64,000 nucleotides of DNA from contig NZ_JAJUWU010000004.1 in the NCBI RefSeq assembly GCF_021390325.1, positions 186,001-250,000 of the forward strand. Reading direction: 5' to 3'. The notes under the pieces are model-generated. The model saw only the letters and a list, made by a program, of their open reading frames with translations, was not told where the DNA came from and searched no databases. A program made the translations under genes and the position numbers. Positions within the stretch are counted from its first letter, which is position 1. Each line of letters opens with the position of its first letter. The DNA is from Jiella avicenniae. GTDB taxonomy: Bacteria > Pseudomonadota > Alphaproteobacteria > Rhizobiales > Rhizobiaceae. Below are positions 46,971 through 56,115 of this stretch, piece by piece.

Positions 46971-47950
46971 TGCATCACACTCCGCGTGGCCTCGTCGGGG
47001 ATCGGGAAGGACGGATAGACGGAAGGGTAGCTCGGCGCGATGCCGTGCTTGACGCCCCACAGATACCAGTTGTCCACCACCGTGCCGGTCAGGAGGACGC
47101 CGATCGCGCCGGTGAAGGTGGTCAGCACCGCGAACCACCAGGCCCAGCGGTGGATGGACTCGAAGGTGGCGTTGAAGCCCATGGTCCAGCGCCAGAAGAG
47201 GGCGCCGCGCTCGGCCGCGGTGCCGCGGTCGACGATCTCCTCGGCTTCACGTTCGCCGCCGAAGCGCGAGACCGCGAGAATGGTGGCGCCGTGCATGGCG
47301 AACAGCATCGTCGAGCCGTAGAGGAAGACGATCGAGAGCATGTGGAACGGGTTGTAGTACCAGTTGCCGTAGAGCACCGAGACCGAGGCCGTCCAGTTGA
47401 GATGGGTGATGATGCCGAAGGGCACGGCCTCGGACCACGAGCCCATGAGGATCGGCCGAAACAGGCCGAGCGACAGGTAGAGGAAGATCGCCGAGGCGAA
47501 GGCCCAGCTCGTATGGGTGCCCATGCCGAGCGCCCGGGCCCGGGTGTAGCTCCTTACCCACCAGAGCAGGATCGACGTCGTCAGGAAGAAGCCGGCGAGG
47601 ATCCACCAGCCGCCGTCTCCGAGCGGCACCAAGGGGTTGAGGCCGTATTTCGCCGGCGGCGGATCGAGCGACAGGAAGGCGATGTTGCGCACGAAGGCGT
47701 AGGGATCCCAGTCGACCGAGGCCCACATGTTGAGGCCGATGATCTCGATGGCGATGAAGCCGAAGGCGAGCGAGGCCGCGCCCGACCAGCCGAGATAGAG
47801 GGGGCCCAGCTGCGGGTCGCCGATCTTGCCGAGCCAATAGGAAAAGGCCTTGGACTGGATGCGCTCGTCCGAGCCGGGTTTCATCGGCACGCCCGGATCG
47901 AACGGCCCGCGAACCTGGATGCGATTGTAGATGCTGGAATAGGATCCCAT
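46967..47950 (-). CDS. pufM: photosynthetic reaction centre M subunit
   Basis: The 327-residue membrane protein has five helices. Ligands by position are H183 (accessory BChl, TTHLNW-type ITHLNW), H203 (special pair, YNPFHML), H220 and H267 (non-heme Fe, FAMHGAT and ESIHRWAWW) and E235 near the Fe. The ATG at 47950 follows GGAGGCGG, matching PufM starts. It binds the pigments of the inactive branch and QA. It overlaps pufC and lies 13 bases after pufL. Confidence 0.98.
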   Translation of the reverse strand: MGSYSSIYNRIQVRGPFDPGVPMKPGSDERIQSKAFSYWLGKIGDPQLGPLYLGWSGAASLAFGFIAIEIIGLNMWASVDWDPYAFVRNIAFLSLDPPPAKYGLNPLVPLGDGGWWILAGFFLTTSILLWWVRSYTRARALGMGTHTSWAFASAIFLYLSLGLFRPILMGSWSEAVPFGIITHLNWTASVSVLYGNWYYNPFHMLSIVFLYGSTMLFAMHGATILAVSRFGGEREAEEIVDRGTAAERGALFWRWTMGFNATFESIHRWAWWFAVLTTFTGAIGVLLTGTVVDNWYLWGVKHGIAPSYPSVYPSFPIPDEATRSVMQ

Positions 47951-47963
47951 CGTCCCGCCTCCC

Positions 47964-48803
47964 TCAGTAAGCAACGTTGCCGATGGCGGCCGGGGTCTTC
48001 AGGAAGAAATCGAAGAAATACGGCCAGCCCCTGTCCCAGAAAGGACCCGAGATGATGATGCAGACCGCGCTCCAGAAACCGGCGTTCAGGGCGAAGAACA
48101 GGCCGAGCCGGTGAATGCCGTAGGGGCCGACGGAGTAGCAGATGTAGTCGCGGAAATAGGCGTTCTCGTGCTCGCCATACTTGACGACCTCGTCCTTGCC
48201 TGGATTGACCGCGCCGAGAATGACGCCGGCATGCAGGCCCAGGAACATCGTGGTGGTGAAGAAGAAGGTCACCGCCAGCATGTGCGCCGGATTGTAGTGG
48301 AAGTGCAGGAACTGGTAGCCGACGTTGGATACCCAGTCGAGATGACTCATGATGCCGTAGGGAAAGCCGTGGCCCCAGGCGCCGAGCAGCAGCGGGCGGA
48401 TCACCACCAGCGAGACATAGGCGAGGAGCGCGAAGGAGTAGGCGACCGGCACGTGCCAGCCGATGCCGAGCTTGCGGCAGATCTCCACCTCGCGCAGCGC
48501 CCAGGAGGAGAAGGCGCCCACCGCACACATCGTGACGAGCTGCCAGGTGCCGCCCTCGTCGAGCGGCGCGAGCCCGAGGCCGTATTTGATCGAGGGCGGG
48601 TTCACCGAAAAGGCGAAGACGTTGGTCTCGTTGCCCTGGCTGATGTCGTAGAAGATCAGCAGCGAGCCCAGAAGGGCGAAGAAGATCGCGGTGACGCCGA
48701 AGAATCCGACATAGAAGGGGCCGACCCAGAAGTCGAAGAGATCGCCGCCGACGAGCGTGCCTCCCCGCACACGATATTTGCGTTCGAACGACAGCATCGC
48801 CAT
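47964..48803 (-). CDS. pufL: photosynthetic reaction centre L subunit
   Basis: The 279-residue protein starts [20 protein letters not shown] and has five helices. Ligands are H154 (accessory, MSHLDW), H174 (special pair, NPAHML), H191 and H231 (non-heme Fe, GLHAGV and YGIHRLG) and E213, equivalent to GluL212 for QB protonation. It binds the active electron-transfer branch and QB. The gene follows a stem-loop that separates it from pufBA. Confidence 0.98.
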   Translation of the reverse strand: MAMLSFERKYRVRGGTLVGGDLFDFWVGPFYVGFFGVTAIFFALLGSLLIFYDISQGNETNVFAFSVNPPSIKYGLGLAPLDEGGTWQLVTMCAVGAFSSWALREVEICRKLGIGWHVPVAYSFALLAYVSLVVIRPLLLGAWGHGFPYGIMSHLDWVSNVGYQFLHFHYNPAHMLAVTFFFTTTMFLGLHAGVILGAVNPGKDEVVKYGEHENAYFRDYICYSVGPYGIHRLGLFFALNAGFWSAVCIIISGPFWDRGWPYFFDFFLKTPAAIGNVAY

Positions 48804-48840
48804 GGCGAGATTCCCATCCCTGTCAAACCGGGTCGTTTTC

Positions 48841-48865
48841 CGGGACGGCGCGGAACGCCGTCCCG
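48841..48865 (-). promoter_or_regulatory. pufBA-pufLM intercistronic stabilising hairpin
   Basis: A perfect 10-bp stem (CGGGACGGCG paired with CGCCGTCCCG) and 5-base loop lies between pufA and pufL. In Rhodobacter capsulatus hairpins here protect the pufBA message from 3' decay and set the high LH1:RC ratio; a like role is inferred. Confidence 0.78.
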
Positions 48866-48884
48866 AGGTCGCGTCGAATTCGCC

Positions 48885-49079
48885 TCAGCCGAGCTGCGTG
48901 AGGGGCGTTTCGAGCTGGCTGGTCTGAGCCGCGCCGCCCGGCGGGTTCGGATTGGCTAGCCAGTTGAAACGGGCCGTCGAGAGCAGGATGAAGTGAATGA
49001 GGAGCGCCAGCACCAGAAGGAAGGTGAAGAGCCCGATGAGCGCTCTGCGCGGGTCGAAGAGAAGCCACATTCTCCACAT
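48885..49079 (-). CDS. pufA: LH1 light-harvesting alpha polypeptide
   Basis: The 64-residue protein has the LH1 alpha start [20 protein letters not shown], the BChl-ligating His29 ([10 protein letters not shown]) and the C-terminal RFNWLAN. It forms the LH1 ring with PufB around the reaction centre. The hydrophilic C-terminus ([21 protein letters not shown]) is somewhat long. It lies 12 bases after pufB and before the stabilising hairpin. Confidence 0.97.
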   Translation of the reverse strand: MWRMWLLFDPRRALIGLFTFLLVLALLIHFILLSTARFNWLANPNPPGGAAQTSQLETPLTQLG

Positions 49080-49091
49080 AGTTCTATCTCC

Positions 49092-49316
49092 TTAGCTGAG
49101 CATCGTGAGAAGCGACTTGGCCGTGTCGAGGCTCGCCTGGCTCACCTCGGGGGTCTGCAGCCAGGGCCGCCAGATCCAGACGAGAATGTGCGCGACGACC
49201 GCGATGCCCAAGAAGACGAAGAAGGAGGTCATGAAGAGTCCGTTGAACTCCTGTGCCTCTCTCTCCGTCATGCCGGAGAGCGTTCCCGCCTCCCGGCCTG
49301 TCATGTGATCTGCCAT
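49092..49316 (-). CDS. pufB: LH1 light-harvesting beta polypeptide (conserved -18 His replaced by Asn)
   Basis: The 74-residue protein has the LH1 beta pattern [20 protein letters not shown], BChl-ligating His43 ([13 protein letters not shown]) and the usual aromatic end. LH1 beta proteins normally have a second conserved His 18 residues before the ligand, in E-F/L-H; here the codon is AAC, giving Asn25. A C-terminal tail of about 20 residues follows WRPWL, longer than in Rhodobacter. AAGGAAATGGCAG precedes the ATG. Confidence 0.96.
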   Translation of the reverse strand: MADHMTGREAGTLSGMTEREAQEFNGLFMTSFFVFLGIAVVAHILVWIWRPWLQTPEVSQASLDTAKSLLTMLS

Positions 49317-49402
49317 TTCCTTTCTCCTTGTTGCCTGTATCTCCGGGCCGGCCGCGCCGATGACGGGGTCGCCGCCGAAGCTTCAAAGTCCTCGTCTCGC
49401 GC

Positions 49403-49630
49403 TCAGCGCATGAAGGCGAAGGGGAGGACGGAGTTGGCCGCGGCCTTCGCATCCCGGAAAACGGCGAGGACGCCCTTGTTCTCGGACGGGGTGGGACGCA
49501 GGCGGGCCGGCAGGAGCCGCGAGACCAGCGCGACGCAGAGAAAGATCGGATAGGTCACCGCGTAGACGATCCGATATTCCTGCTCGTCTGCTCGAAACTG
49601 CGACAGGCCATTGCGTTCGACGAGGCTCAT
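49403..49630 (-). CDS. pufQ: PufQ-like bacteriochlorophyll-complex assembly protein
   Basis: The 75-residue protein has one hydrophobic helix, YAVTYPIFLCVALVSRLLPA, after a charged N-terminus (FRADEQEYRI), and lies first in the puf block after bchZ, the position of pufQ in Rhodobacter. PufQ supports bacteriochlorophyll synthesis or carriage. Sequence identity to known PufQ is limited outside the helix, so the call rests on position, size and the E-Y-x-x-x-Y-x-x-x-x-P-x-F helix start. Confidence 0.82.
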   Translation of the reverse strand: MSLVERNGLSQFRADEQEYRIVYAVTYPIFLCVALVSRLLPARLRPTPSENKGVLAVFRDAKAAANSVLPFAFMR

Positions 49631-49685
49631 GTGACGGTTCTCCCTGGCTGTCCTTGCGATCGGCGGGTGTCTGAGGCGGCTTCGG

Positions 49686-51149
49686 TCATGCGACGGGTTC
49701 TCCCGCCGGAGTGCAGGCCGCCACGTGGCGCAGTTCGACGGTTTCGGACCGCTCCTGCCGGGCGGCCGCCTCGGCGGCGTCGCGCAGGCGCCTCGCCGCG
49801 GAGATCCGCACCAGCACCGGCTCGCGCTCGAGCGCATCCTGCAAAAGGTCGTTGGCGGCGCTCGACCAGGCGAGCTCTTCGCTCCGCTCCCGCCTGCCCT
49901 TGGCCGGGGTGGCGACGACGCGGTCCATCTCGGTACCGAGCGGCAGGATGTGGAAGAGCGCGTCGAAGAGCGCGTTGCAGACTTCCTGGACGAGATAGGT
50001 GGCGCCGGAATAGCCCATGAAGGGCGTGCCCGTGTGCCGCCGGATCGCCGCGCCGGGGAAGGAGGCGGGGATGAAGGCGCCGCGTCCGCCGGTCTCGGCC
50101 AGATACATGCGCTCGTTGTAGCTGCCGAAGAGGACGAGCGGCGGCGTGTCCTTCAGCTTCTGCCGGACCTCGTCGTTCAGCGTCTTCTTGCCCGACAGGC
50201 GCGGAACGGCGAAGCGGCAGGGCAGGCCCATCTCGTCTTCGAGGAAGTGCCGGATGCCCCTCGCATAGGTTTCGTTGGCGACGATCGCAAAGCTCGCCGT
50301 GCCGAAGAAGTCCTGCGTCACCGAGCGCCAGAGATCCCACAGCGGCTTGATCGTCGTGTGCTTCTCGCGGGTGATGAAGGGTTCGGGGTCGAGCCCCAGC
50401 ATTTCGCCGAGCCTGCGCAGGAAGGCGGTGGTCGAATGCAGGCCGATCGGCGCCTGCAGATAGGGGCGCTCCAGCGCCTCGCAGAGCTGCCGGCCGTATT
50501 CGCGGTAGAGGCAGACATTGGCGTCGGCGAGCGTCAGTTTGGGCACGTCGCGGAGGTGGCTGCCGAGCGGGAAGACCAGATTGACCTCGGCTCCGATGCC
50601 CTCGATCAGCCGGCGGATCTCGTGGAGGTCCGAGGGCATGTTGAACATGCCGTAGGCCGGGCCGATGATGTTGACCTTCGGCTTCTCGCCCTCCCTGCGC
50701 TCCCTCGGCGCCGGAATCTTTCCCTTCTTGGGCCCGTATTCGGTCAGAAGCCACTTCAGCGCCCGGTCGGCGCATTGCCACTGGTCCTCGTCGATGGTGC
50801 GCGGCAGGAAGCGCTTGAGATTGGTGCCTTCCGGCGTCACGCCGCCGCCGATCATCTCGGCGATCGAGCCGGTCACGACCACCGAGGGCTGGGCCGGGTC
50901 GAGCGTTGCGTGGGCGCGCTTCATCGCGCCTTCGGTGCCGGTCTGGCCGAGGTTTTCCTCCGACAGGCCGGTGACGACGATCGGCAGTTCGTGGGGCGGC
51001 AGGGCGTCGGTATAGTGCAGCACCGAGGTGACGGGGAGGTTCTCGCAGCCGACCGGGCCGTCGACGACGACCTGCAGGCCCTTCACCGCGGTGAAGACGT
51101 AGACGGCGCCCCAGTAGCCACCGGCCCTGTCGTGATCGAGGACGAGCAT
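49686..51149 (-). CDS. bchZ: chlorophyllide a reductase subunit Z
   Basis: The 487-residue protein is the nitrogenase NifK-like half of the BchYZ catalytic component. It starts [20 protein letters not shown], has the Cys-bearing [32 protein letters not shown] and [20 protein letters not shown]. With BchY and the BchX reductase it reduces the C7-C8 bond of chlorophyllide a, making bacteriochlorophyllide precursors. The start overlaps the bchY stop by one base. Confidence 0.97.
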   Translation of the reverse strand: MLVLDHDRAGGYWGAVYVFTAVKGLQVVVDGPVGCENLPVTSVLHYTDALPPHELPIVVTGLSEENLGQTGTEGAMKRAHATLDPAQPSVVVTGSIAEMIGGGVTPEGTNLKRFLPRTIDEDQWQCADRALKWLLTEYGPKKGKIPAPRERREGEKPKVNIIGPAYGMFNMPSDLHEIRRLIEGIGAEVNLVFPLGSHLRDVPKLTLADANVCLYREYGRQLCEALERPYLQAPIGLHSTTAFLRRLGEMLGLDPEPFITREKHTTIKPLWDLWRSVTQDFFGTASFAIVANETYARGIRHFLEDEMGLPCRFAVPRLSGKKTLNDEVRQKLKDTPPLVLFGSYNERMYLAETGGRGAFIPASFPGAAIRRHTGTPFMGYSGATYLVQEVCNALFDALFHILPLGTEMDRVVATPAKGRRERSEELAWSSAANDLLQDALEREPVLVRISAARRLRDAAEAAARQERSETVELRHVAACTPAGEPVA

Positions 51150-52759
51150 CAGACGTCCCCCATCCCGGCATCGTAGGTGGGTGCCTTCCTTCCGTTGATG
51201 GCGACGTCGGCGCGGATCTTCGCCGGCTTCGGCTTTTGCGGAACGTCCTCCCAGATGCCGGAGGCGTAACCCTCGCCGACGCCCTCGAAGAAGGCCTTCA
51301 TCCGGTCGAAGCGGGGCTTGCCGCCGATCGCGCCGTTGATCACCTCGGCCAGCGAGCCGGCTCCGGCCGGGCCCATCAGCGGCCGCGAGGAGATTAGATT
51401 GGTGAAGTAGAGCGCCGGCGTGCCGGACTGTTTGGCCGTCTGCACCACCGGGGTCGTGCCGATGGCGAGATCGGGCGAAAATTCCGCGAAGGCGGCGAGA
51501 TCGTCTTCCAGCGAGGCACGGAATTTCACGTGAACGCCCCTGGCTTCCAGCCATTCGCGGTCGGCGGCCGACCACGGCGTCTTCGGGCAGGCGGTGCCGA
51601 CATAGCGCACGTCCGCGCCGCTCTCGACGAGGAGCCGCGCTACCAGAAGCTCGGAGCCCTCGTATCCGGACAGCGTGATCCGGCCTCTGACCGGAGAGCC
51701 GGCGAGCGCGCCCCGGATCGCCGGGAGAATGGCGTTCTGGGCAGTGGCCACGCGGCTCGCCGGCACGGCGGCGGCCTCGCCGATCCGAGACAGCCACTCC
51801 GCCGTGCCTTCCACCCCTACCGGGGCGGAGCCCACCACGGGCCGGCCGGCCATCTCGAATTCCCTGATCGATGCGGTGTAGAAGGGGTGGATTGCCGCTG
51901 CGACGGTGCAGTCCAGCGCGGCATAGAGTTCGCGCCACTCGCGGGTCGGCACGACGGGACCGGCGGCGAGCCCCATCGGCGCGAGGAGGCGGCCGATCAC
52001 CATCGGATCGGCCGGGAACATCTCGCCGAGGAGCGCGACCGACGGCCTTTCGTTCCGTCCGCCCGCCGGCGCCGCGACCGGCCCCTCTTCGGCTTCGCCG
52101 CGGGCATAGGCGAGCATCGCACCGGCGAGGATGTCCTTCGCCTCGGCATGGGTCGGCACCCCGAAGCCGGGAACGTCGATGCCGATGATCCGGACGCCCT
52201 CGATCTCCTTCGGCAGGAGCCGCAGCGGCACGCCCGAGGCCGTCGGAACGCAGAGATTGGTGACGACGATCGCGTCGTAGAGGGCCGGATCTGCGAGCTC
52301 GTGGACGGCCTCGCGGATGTCCTCGAACAGCTTGCCGGTGACCAGCGTCTCCGAATTGAACGGCACGTAGCCGACGGTGCGCCGGGCGCCGTAGAAATGC
52401 GAGGTGAAGGTCAGGCCGTAGACGCAGCAGGCCGAGCCGGACAGGACGGTCGCCGTGCGGCGCATCCTGAGGCCGACGCGCAGCGAGCCGAAGGCCGGGC
52501 ACATGGATTGCGGCTGGTCGTGCGGCCCGGCCGGATAGTCCTTCGCGTAGCGTTCGAGGATCTCGTTCTGGCCGGCCTTTGCGGCGGCGGCACGCATCTC
52601 CGCCTTGCCGCCGTGGCAGGCGGCGTCGCCGTCGGCCGGCGCCCGGGCGAGGGTCGCCGCGTCGCCGGTCCCGGCCGCCGGAAAAGGACGCTCGACGGGC
52701 GCTTCGGCCGCAAGGCCGCCGCCGTCGTCACGCTTCAGGTCGATGTCGGAATAGTCCAT
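51149..52759 (-). CDS. bchY: chlorophyllide a reductase subunit Y
   Basis: The 536-residue NifD-like subunit has [20 protein letters not shown] with the cluster Cys, [35 protein letters not shown] and, near the end, [20 protein letters not shown]. It shares the [4Fe-4S] cluster and chlorophyllide site with BchZ. The first 60 residues are Ala/Gly/Asp-rich and poorly conserved. The ATG at 52759 was chosen over longer readings that run into bchX. Gap to bchX is 11 bases. Confidence 0.97.
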   Translation of the reverse strand: MDYSDIDLKRDDGGGLAAEAPVERPFPAAGTGDAATLARAPADGDAACHGGKAEMRAAAAKAGQNEILERYAKDYPAGPHDQPQSMCPAFGSLRVGLRMRRTATVLSGSACCVYGLTFTSHFYGARRTVGYVPFNSETLVTGKLFEDIREAVHELADPALYDAIVVTNLCVPTASGVPLRLLPKEIEGVRIIGIDVPGFGVPTHAEAKDILAGAMLAYARGEAEEGPVAAPAGGRNERPSVALLGEMFPADPMVIGRLLAPMGLAAGPVVPTREWRELYAALDCTVAAAIHPFYTASIREFEMAGRPVVGSAPVGVEGTAEWLSRIGEAAAVPASRVATAQNAILPAIRGALAGSPVRGRITLSGYEGSELLVARLLVESGADVRYVGTACPKTPWSAADREWLEARGVHVKFRASLEDDLAAFAEFSPDLAIGTTPVVQTAKQSGTPALYFTNLISSRPLMGPAGAGSLAEVINGAIGGKPRFDRMKAFFEGVGEGYASGIWEDVPQKPKPAKIRADVAINGRKAPTYDAGMGDV

Positions 52760-52770
52760 GACCTTGCCCC

Positions 52771-53793
52771 TCACGCGTCGTCGTAGACGACTTCGAGGGA
52801 CGGCCGCTGCACGACGGGACGGCCCATCATGTCGGCAAGGCTCGCCGGCTGGAGGACGACGTCGCGCCCGGTCTCCTCGTCGCCGAAGAGACCGAGGAGG
52901 CCATCCTGATCGAGCGGCGTCGGATGGAGCGGCGGCGCCTCCGCCACGTTGGTGGCGAGCCGTTCGAACAGCGGCGCCCAGCGCCCGCCGGGCTTGCCGA
53001 CGATCTGGTAGTTGGCGCTCTTCTTGCGGATGTCGTCGTCGGCGGGGATCGCCGAGAGGATCGGAATGCCGACGGATCTGGCGAAGGCCGCAGCCTCGCC
53101 GGTGCCGTCGTCCTTGTTCACCACCATGCCGGCGACGCCGACATTGCCGCCGAGCTTCCTGAAATATTCGACCGCCGAGCAGACGTTGTTGGCGACGTAG
53201 AGGGACTGGAGGTCGTTGGAGCCGACGACGATGACCTTCTGGCACATGTCGCGGGCGATCGGCAGGCCGAAGCCGCCGCAGACGACGTCGCCCAGAAAGT
53301 CGAGCAGCACGTAGTCGAAGCCCCAGTCGTGGAAGCCGAGCTTTTCGAGGAGTTCGAAGCCGTGGATGATGCCCCTGCCGCCGCAGCCGCGGCCGACCTC
53401 CGGCCCGCCGAGCTCCATGGCGAAGACGCCGTCGCGCCTGAAGCAGACGTCGGAGACGTCGACCTCCTCGCCGGCCGCCTTCTTGGCGGACGAGGTCTGG
53501 ATGATCGTCGGGCAGGCCTTGCCGCCGAACAGCAGCGACGTCGTGTCGGACTTCGGGTCGCAGCCGATCAGGAGGACGCGCTTGCCCTGGCTCGCCATCA
53601 TGTAGGAGAGGTTGGCCAGCGTGAAGGACTTGCCGATGCCGCCCTTGCCGTAGATCGCGATGATCTGCGTCTCCTTCGTCGCCTTGCCGGGGGCGACGGC
53701 ATCGGGCTCGATCGCGGCCTCGGCCCGGAGCCGTTCCGCCATGGCGCCGGCCGGTCCGCTCGCGCTTTCGAGATGTCGCAGCGCGTTGCTCAC
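52771..53793 (-). CDS. bchX: chlorophyllide a reductase iron protein BchX
   Basis: The 340-residue NifH-like ATPase has the P-loop IIAIYGKGGIGKSFTLANLS, the switch region LIGCDPKSDTTS, and the two cluster cysteines in GGPEVGRGCGGRG and DVVCGGFGLPIARDMC. It transfers electrons, driven by ATP, to BchYZ. The GTG at 53793 overlaps the bchC stop (GTGA); an in-frame ATG 16 codons later is possible but loses conserved residues. Confidence 0.96.
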   Translation of the reverse strand: MSNALRHLESASGPAGAMAERLRAEAAIEPDAVAPGKATKETQIIAIYGKGGIGKSFTLANLSYMMASQGKRVLLIGCDPKSDTTSLLFGGKACPTIIQTSSAKKAAGEEVDVSDVCFRRDGVFAMELGGPEVGRGCGGRGIIHGFELLEKLGFHDWGFDYVLLDFLGDVVCGGFGLPIARDMCQKVIVVGSNDLQSLYVANNVCSAVEYFRKLGGNVGVAGMVVNKDDGTGEAAAFARSVGIPILSAIPADDDIRKKSANYQIVGKPGGRWAPLFERLATNVAEAPPLHPTPLDQDGLLGLFGDEETGRDVVLQPASLADMMGRPVVQRPSLEVVYDDA

Positions 53794-54734
53794 ATCGTTC
53801 TCCAGTCCAGGATCATCTTCAGGCAGTCGGCGTCCTCGAACGCCGTGCGATAAGCAGCTTCCGCCTCGGCCGGCCGGCCCCGATGGGTCGCAAGGCCGTC
53901 CAGGGAGAGGCGGCCGGCGCCGACGAGCGCCAGCACCGTTTCCATGTCCTCCGGCCGCCATTCGGCGGCGACCTTCATCCGCGCCTCGCGCATGAAGGCG
54001 GGCGGGAAGGCGAAGCTGACGGGCTCCTTGTAGAAGCCGGCGAGGACGATCTCGCCGCCGCGGCCGAGCCGCGGCACCAGCCGGTCGAGAATCTGCGGGG
54101 CCCCCGAGACGTCGAGGATCTGGCGGTAGTCGGTCCACTCGTCGTCGGAAGGGTCGATCACCGCATAGCCGACGGCGCCGGCACGGCGGGGCTTTGCTGT
54201 TTCCCAGACGACGGGCTGCCCTCCGAGCGCGACGACCATCCGTGCGGCGAGCCGGCCCAGCGCGCCGTGGCCGACGACGAGTTCCGGCAGGTCGCGGCCG
54301 GAGGCGCGCACCGCATGATGGGCGGTCGCCGCAAGGGCGAGGAGGGTCGCCTCGTCGCCGAGACCGTCGCCGATCGAAACGACACGCCCCTCGGGCAACT
54401 GGACGTGGGAGGCCGAGGCGCCGAACAGGCCCCGCGCTCCGTCGAACCCGTTCGAGCCCGGGACGAAAACCCTGTCGCCGACCGCGAGCCGGCGCGCGTC
54501 CGGCGCCTCCACCACCCGGCCGACGGCTTCATAGCCCGGGACGAGCGGATAGCCCATGCCGGGGAAGGCCGGCATCTCGCCGGACCACAGGAGCCGCTCG
54601 GTTCCGGTGGAAATGCCCGAGGCTTCGATCTTAACGATCACGTCGCCGGGTTTGCGCGCCCCCGCCAGACCCAGCCGCCGCATGCCGAGCTTGCGGGGCT
54701 GATCGAAGACGATAGCATCGGATTGGGTGACCAC
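53790..54734 (-). CDS. bchC: bacteriochlorophyllide a dehydrogenase BchC
   Basis: The 314-residue protein is a medium-chain dehydrogenase fold: VIVKIEASGISTGTERLLWS, GMGYPLVPGYEAVGRVVEA, VGDRVFVPGSNGFDG, ELVVGHGALGRLAARMVVALGG and LDVSGAPQILDRLV. It oxidises the C3 hydroxyethyl side chain to acetyl in bacteriochlorophyll a synthesis. The GTG at 54734 follows AGGAG at a good distance. It begins the bchCXYZ-puf block behind a promoter covered by two PpsR-type palindromes. Confidence 0.95.
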   Translation of the reverse strand: MVTQSDAIVFDQPRKLGMRRLGLAGARKPGDVIVKIEASGISTGTERLLWSGEMPAFPGMGYPLVPGYEAVGRVVEAPDARRLAVGDRVFVPGSNGFDGARGLFGASASHVQLPEGRVVSIGDGLGDEATLLALAATAHHAVRASGRDLPELVVGHGALGRLAARMVVALGGQPVVWETAKPRRAGAVGYAVIDPSDDEWTDYRQILDVSGAPQILDRLVPRLGRGGEIVLAGFYKEPVSFAFPPAFMREARMKVAAEWRPEDMETVLALVGAGRLSLDGLATHRGRPAEAEAAYRTAFEDADCLKMILDWRTM

Positions 54735-54756
54735 GGTGATGAACTCCTGGCTTGCA

Positions 54757-54800
54757 TGTCAGTCTAAATTGACACTTCGGTATGTCAAGAAAAACTGACA
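54757..54800 (-). promoter_or_regulatory. bchC promoter covered by two PpsR/CrtJ palindromes
   Basis: Two TGT-N12-ACA palindromes, each TGTCA-N8-TGACA, lie at 54757-54774 and 54783-54800, 8 bases apart, the spacing described for CrtJ sites at Rhodobacter bchC. On the minus strand TTGACA (54788-54783), a 16-base spacer and TAGACT (54766-54761) form a sigma-70-like promoter, the -35 and -10 lying in the two palindromes. Bound repressor would block polymerase under oxygen or light. The second site overlaps the end of crtF, so bchC has its own promoter within the larger transcript. Confidence 0.85.
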
Positions 54801-56017
54801 TTGCGGCGCGGAATCTCGCCGACGACGATGCTCGTCGCCAGCGGCAGCGCGGTGGGGATCTCGTGAGCGCGGGTGAGCCCGGCGGCGGTCATGAGCCGGC
54901 CGATCTCGCGCGGCGTGCGCGGACGGCCGCGCCCCATGGCGAGCAGGTAGAAGCCGAAATAGGCGTCGGCGACGGCGGCCGAATCGCGGCCTCCGGCCAT
55001 CGGTTCGGCGACCATCACGACGCCGCCGGGCTCGAGGCTCTCGCGCGCCCGCGTCAGGAGCTTCAAGGCCTCCTCGTCGTCGTGGTCGTGGAGGATGCGC
55101 ACGAGGGTGATCAGGTCGAAGCGGCCCTCGGGATAGGGATCCTCGAAGAAGTCGCCGGAATGGACGTGGATGCGCCGCCCGAATCGAGTCTGGCCGATCC
55201 GCTCCGCGGCGATCCCGGCGACCTGCGGCAGGTCCATGAGATGCAGTTCGGCGTCCGGATGATGCTCGGCCACCCGGCGCAGGAACCGGCCGTCGCCGCC
55301 GCCGAGGTCGAGGATGCGCCTCGCCCAGGAGACGTCGTAGGAGCCGAGGATTTCCTCGGCGACAAAATCTTGGCTGGTGGCCATGAGGTCGGTATAGGCG
55401 GCGACGTCGCCGTCCGGCGCCGCCCCGCCGGGCGCTGCCGCATAGGGCCACAGCTTCGACAGCCGGGTCGCGGGCGCCGTGCCTTTCAGAAGCGCGACCG
55501 GATCGCCGAGATCCTGATAGAAGTCCTTGTGGTGGCGGATCATCGCCTCGGCGCCGGGATTGGCGACCAGCGCCGCGCCGAGCGCGCCGAGGCCGTAGAC
55601 CGTCTCGTCGTCGCTGTCGTCGATCTCGACGAGATCGATGGCGTCGAGGGCGCGCAGCAGCCGATCGGCGGCATCGAGCGTCAGGCCCGCCGCCGCCGCG
55701 ATCTCGGCCAGGGTTCGCGGACCGCGCGAGAGGTGCCGGAAGACGTTCAACTCCACGCCCGCCGCGAGAACCTGCGAATAGACGAAACCGGCGACGAGAT
55801 CGAACAGCCTGCGCGAGTTGCGACGGGCGAAGCGCCGCGTCAGCCAGAACCGCGCCGAGCTTCGCTGGAAGGCCCGGTCCTGCAGCTTTCGGTTTCTGAA
55901 GCTCTGCCAACTCTCGCGGCTCGGCCGGAAGAAGCGACGGATCTCCCGGATCGGATCCGCCCAGCCGGATGGCCTGTCGGAGTGGAGAGAGACGGGCTCT
56001 GTTTCCGTGGTCGACAT
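54785..56017 (-). CDS. crtF: hydroxyneurosporene/demethylspheroidene O-methyltransferase CrtF
   Basis: The 410-residue protein has an N-terminal dimerisation helical region, a winged-helix-like segment (LSRGPRTLAEIAAAAGLTLD), and a SAM domain with ILDLGGGDGRFLRRVAEHHP followed by HLMDLPQV and MVAEPMAGG. It adds the methyl group at the C1 hydroxyl in spheroidene/spirilloxanthin synthesis. The ATG at 56017 is preferred (AAAGGA upstream); TTG 56026 is too close to that ribosome site. It diverges from crtD and is first of the crtF-bchCXYZ-puf row. Confidence 0.94.
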   Translation of the reverse strand: MSTTETEPVSLHSDRPSGWADPIREIRRFFRPSRESWQSFRNRKLQDRAFQRSSARFWLTRRFARRNSRRLFDLVAGFVYSQVLAAGVELNVFRHLSRGPRTLAEIAAAAGLTLDAADRLLRALDAIDLVEIDDSDDETVYGLGALGAALVANPGAEAMIRHHKDFYQDLGDPVALLKGTAPATRLSKLWPYAAAPGGAAPDGDVAAYTDLMATSQDFVAEEILGSYDVSWARRILDLGGGDGRFLRRVAEHHPDAELHLMDLPQVAGIAAERIGQTRFGRRIHVHSGDFFEDPYPEGRFDLITLVRILHDHDDEEALKLLTRARESLEPGGVVMVAEPMAGGRDSAAVADAYFGFYLLAMGRGRPRTPREIGRLMTAAGLTRAHEIPTALPLATSIVVGEIPRRNVSFS

Positions 56018-56034
56018 GATCGTCAATCCTTTTG

Positions 56035-56064
56035 GACAGATTTATCTGTCAATTTTATTGGACA
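56035..56064. promoter_or_regulatory. crtF-crtD divergent regulatory site: PpsR palindrome fused to a second palindrome
   Basis: A TGT-N12-ACA site (56047-56064) lies between the divergent crtF and crtD. Overlapping it is a perfect 16-bp palindrome GACAGAT-TT-ATCTGTC (56035-56050) that shares its right arm with the left half of the PpsR site. One repressor bound here can control both directions. Confidence 0.75.
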
Positions 56065-56115
56065 ACCAGACGGGCGCCGTGTCAATCTCTCGCGAAAGGT
56101 TCCGAGGATGATCCA

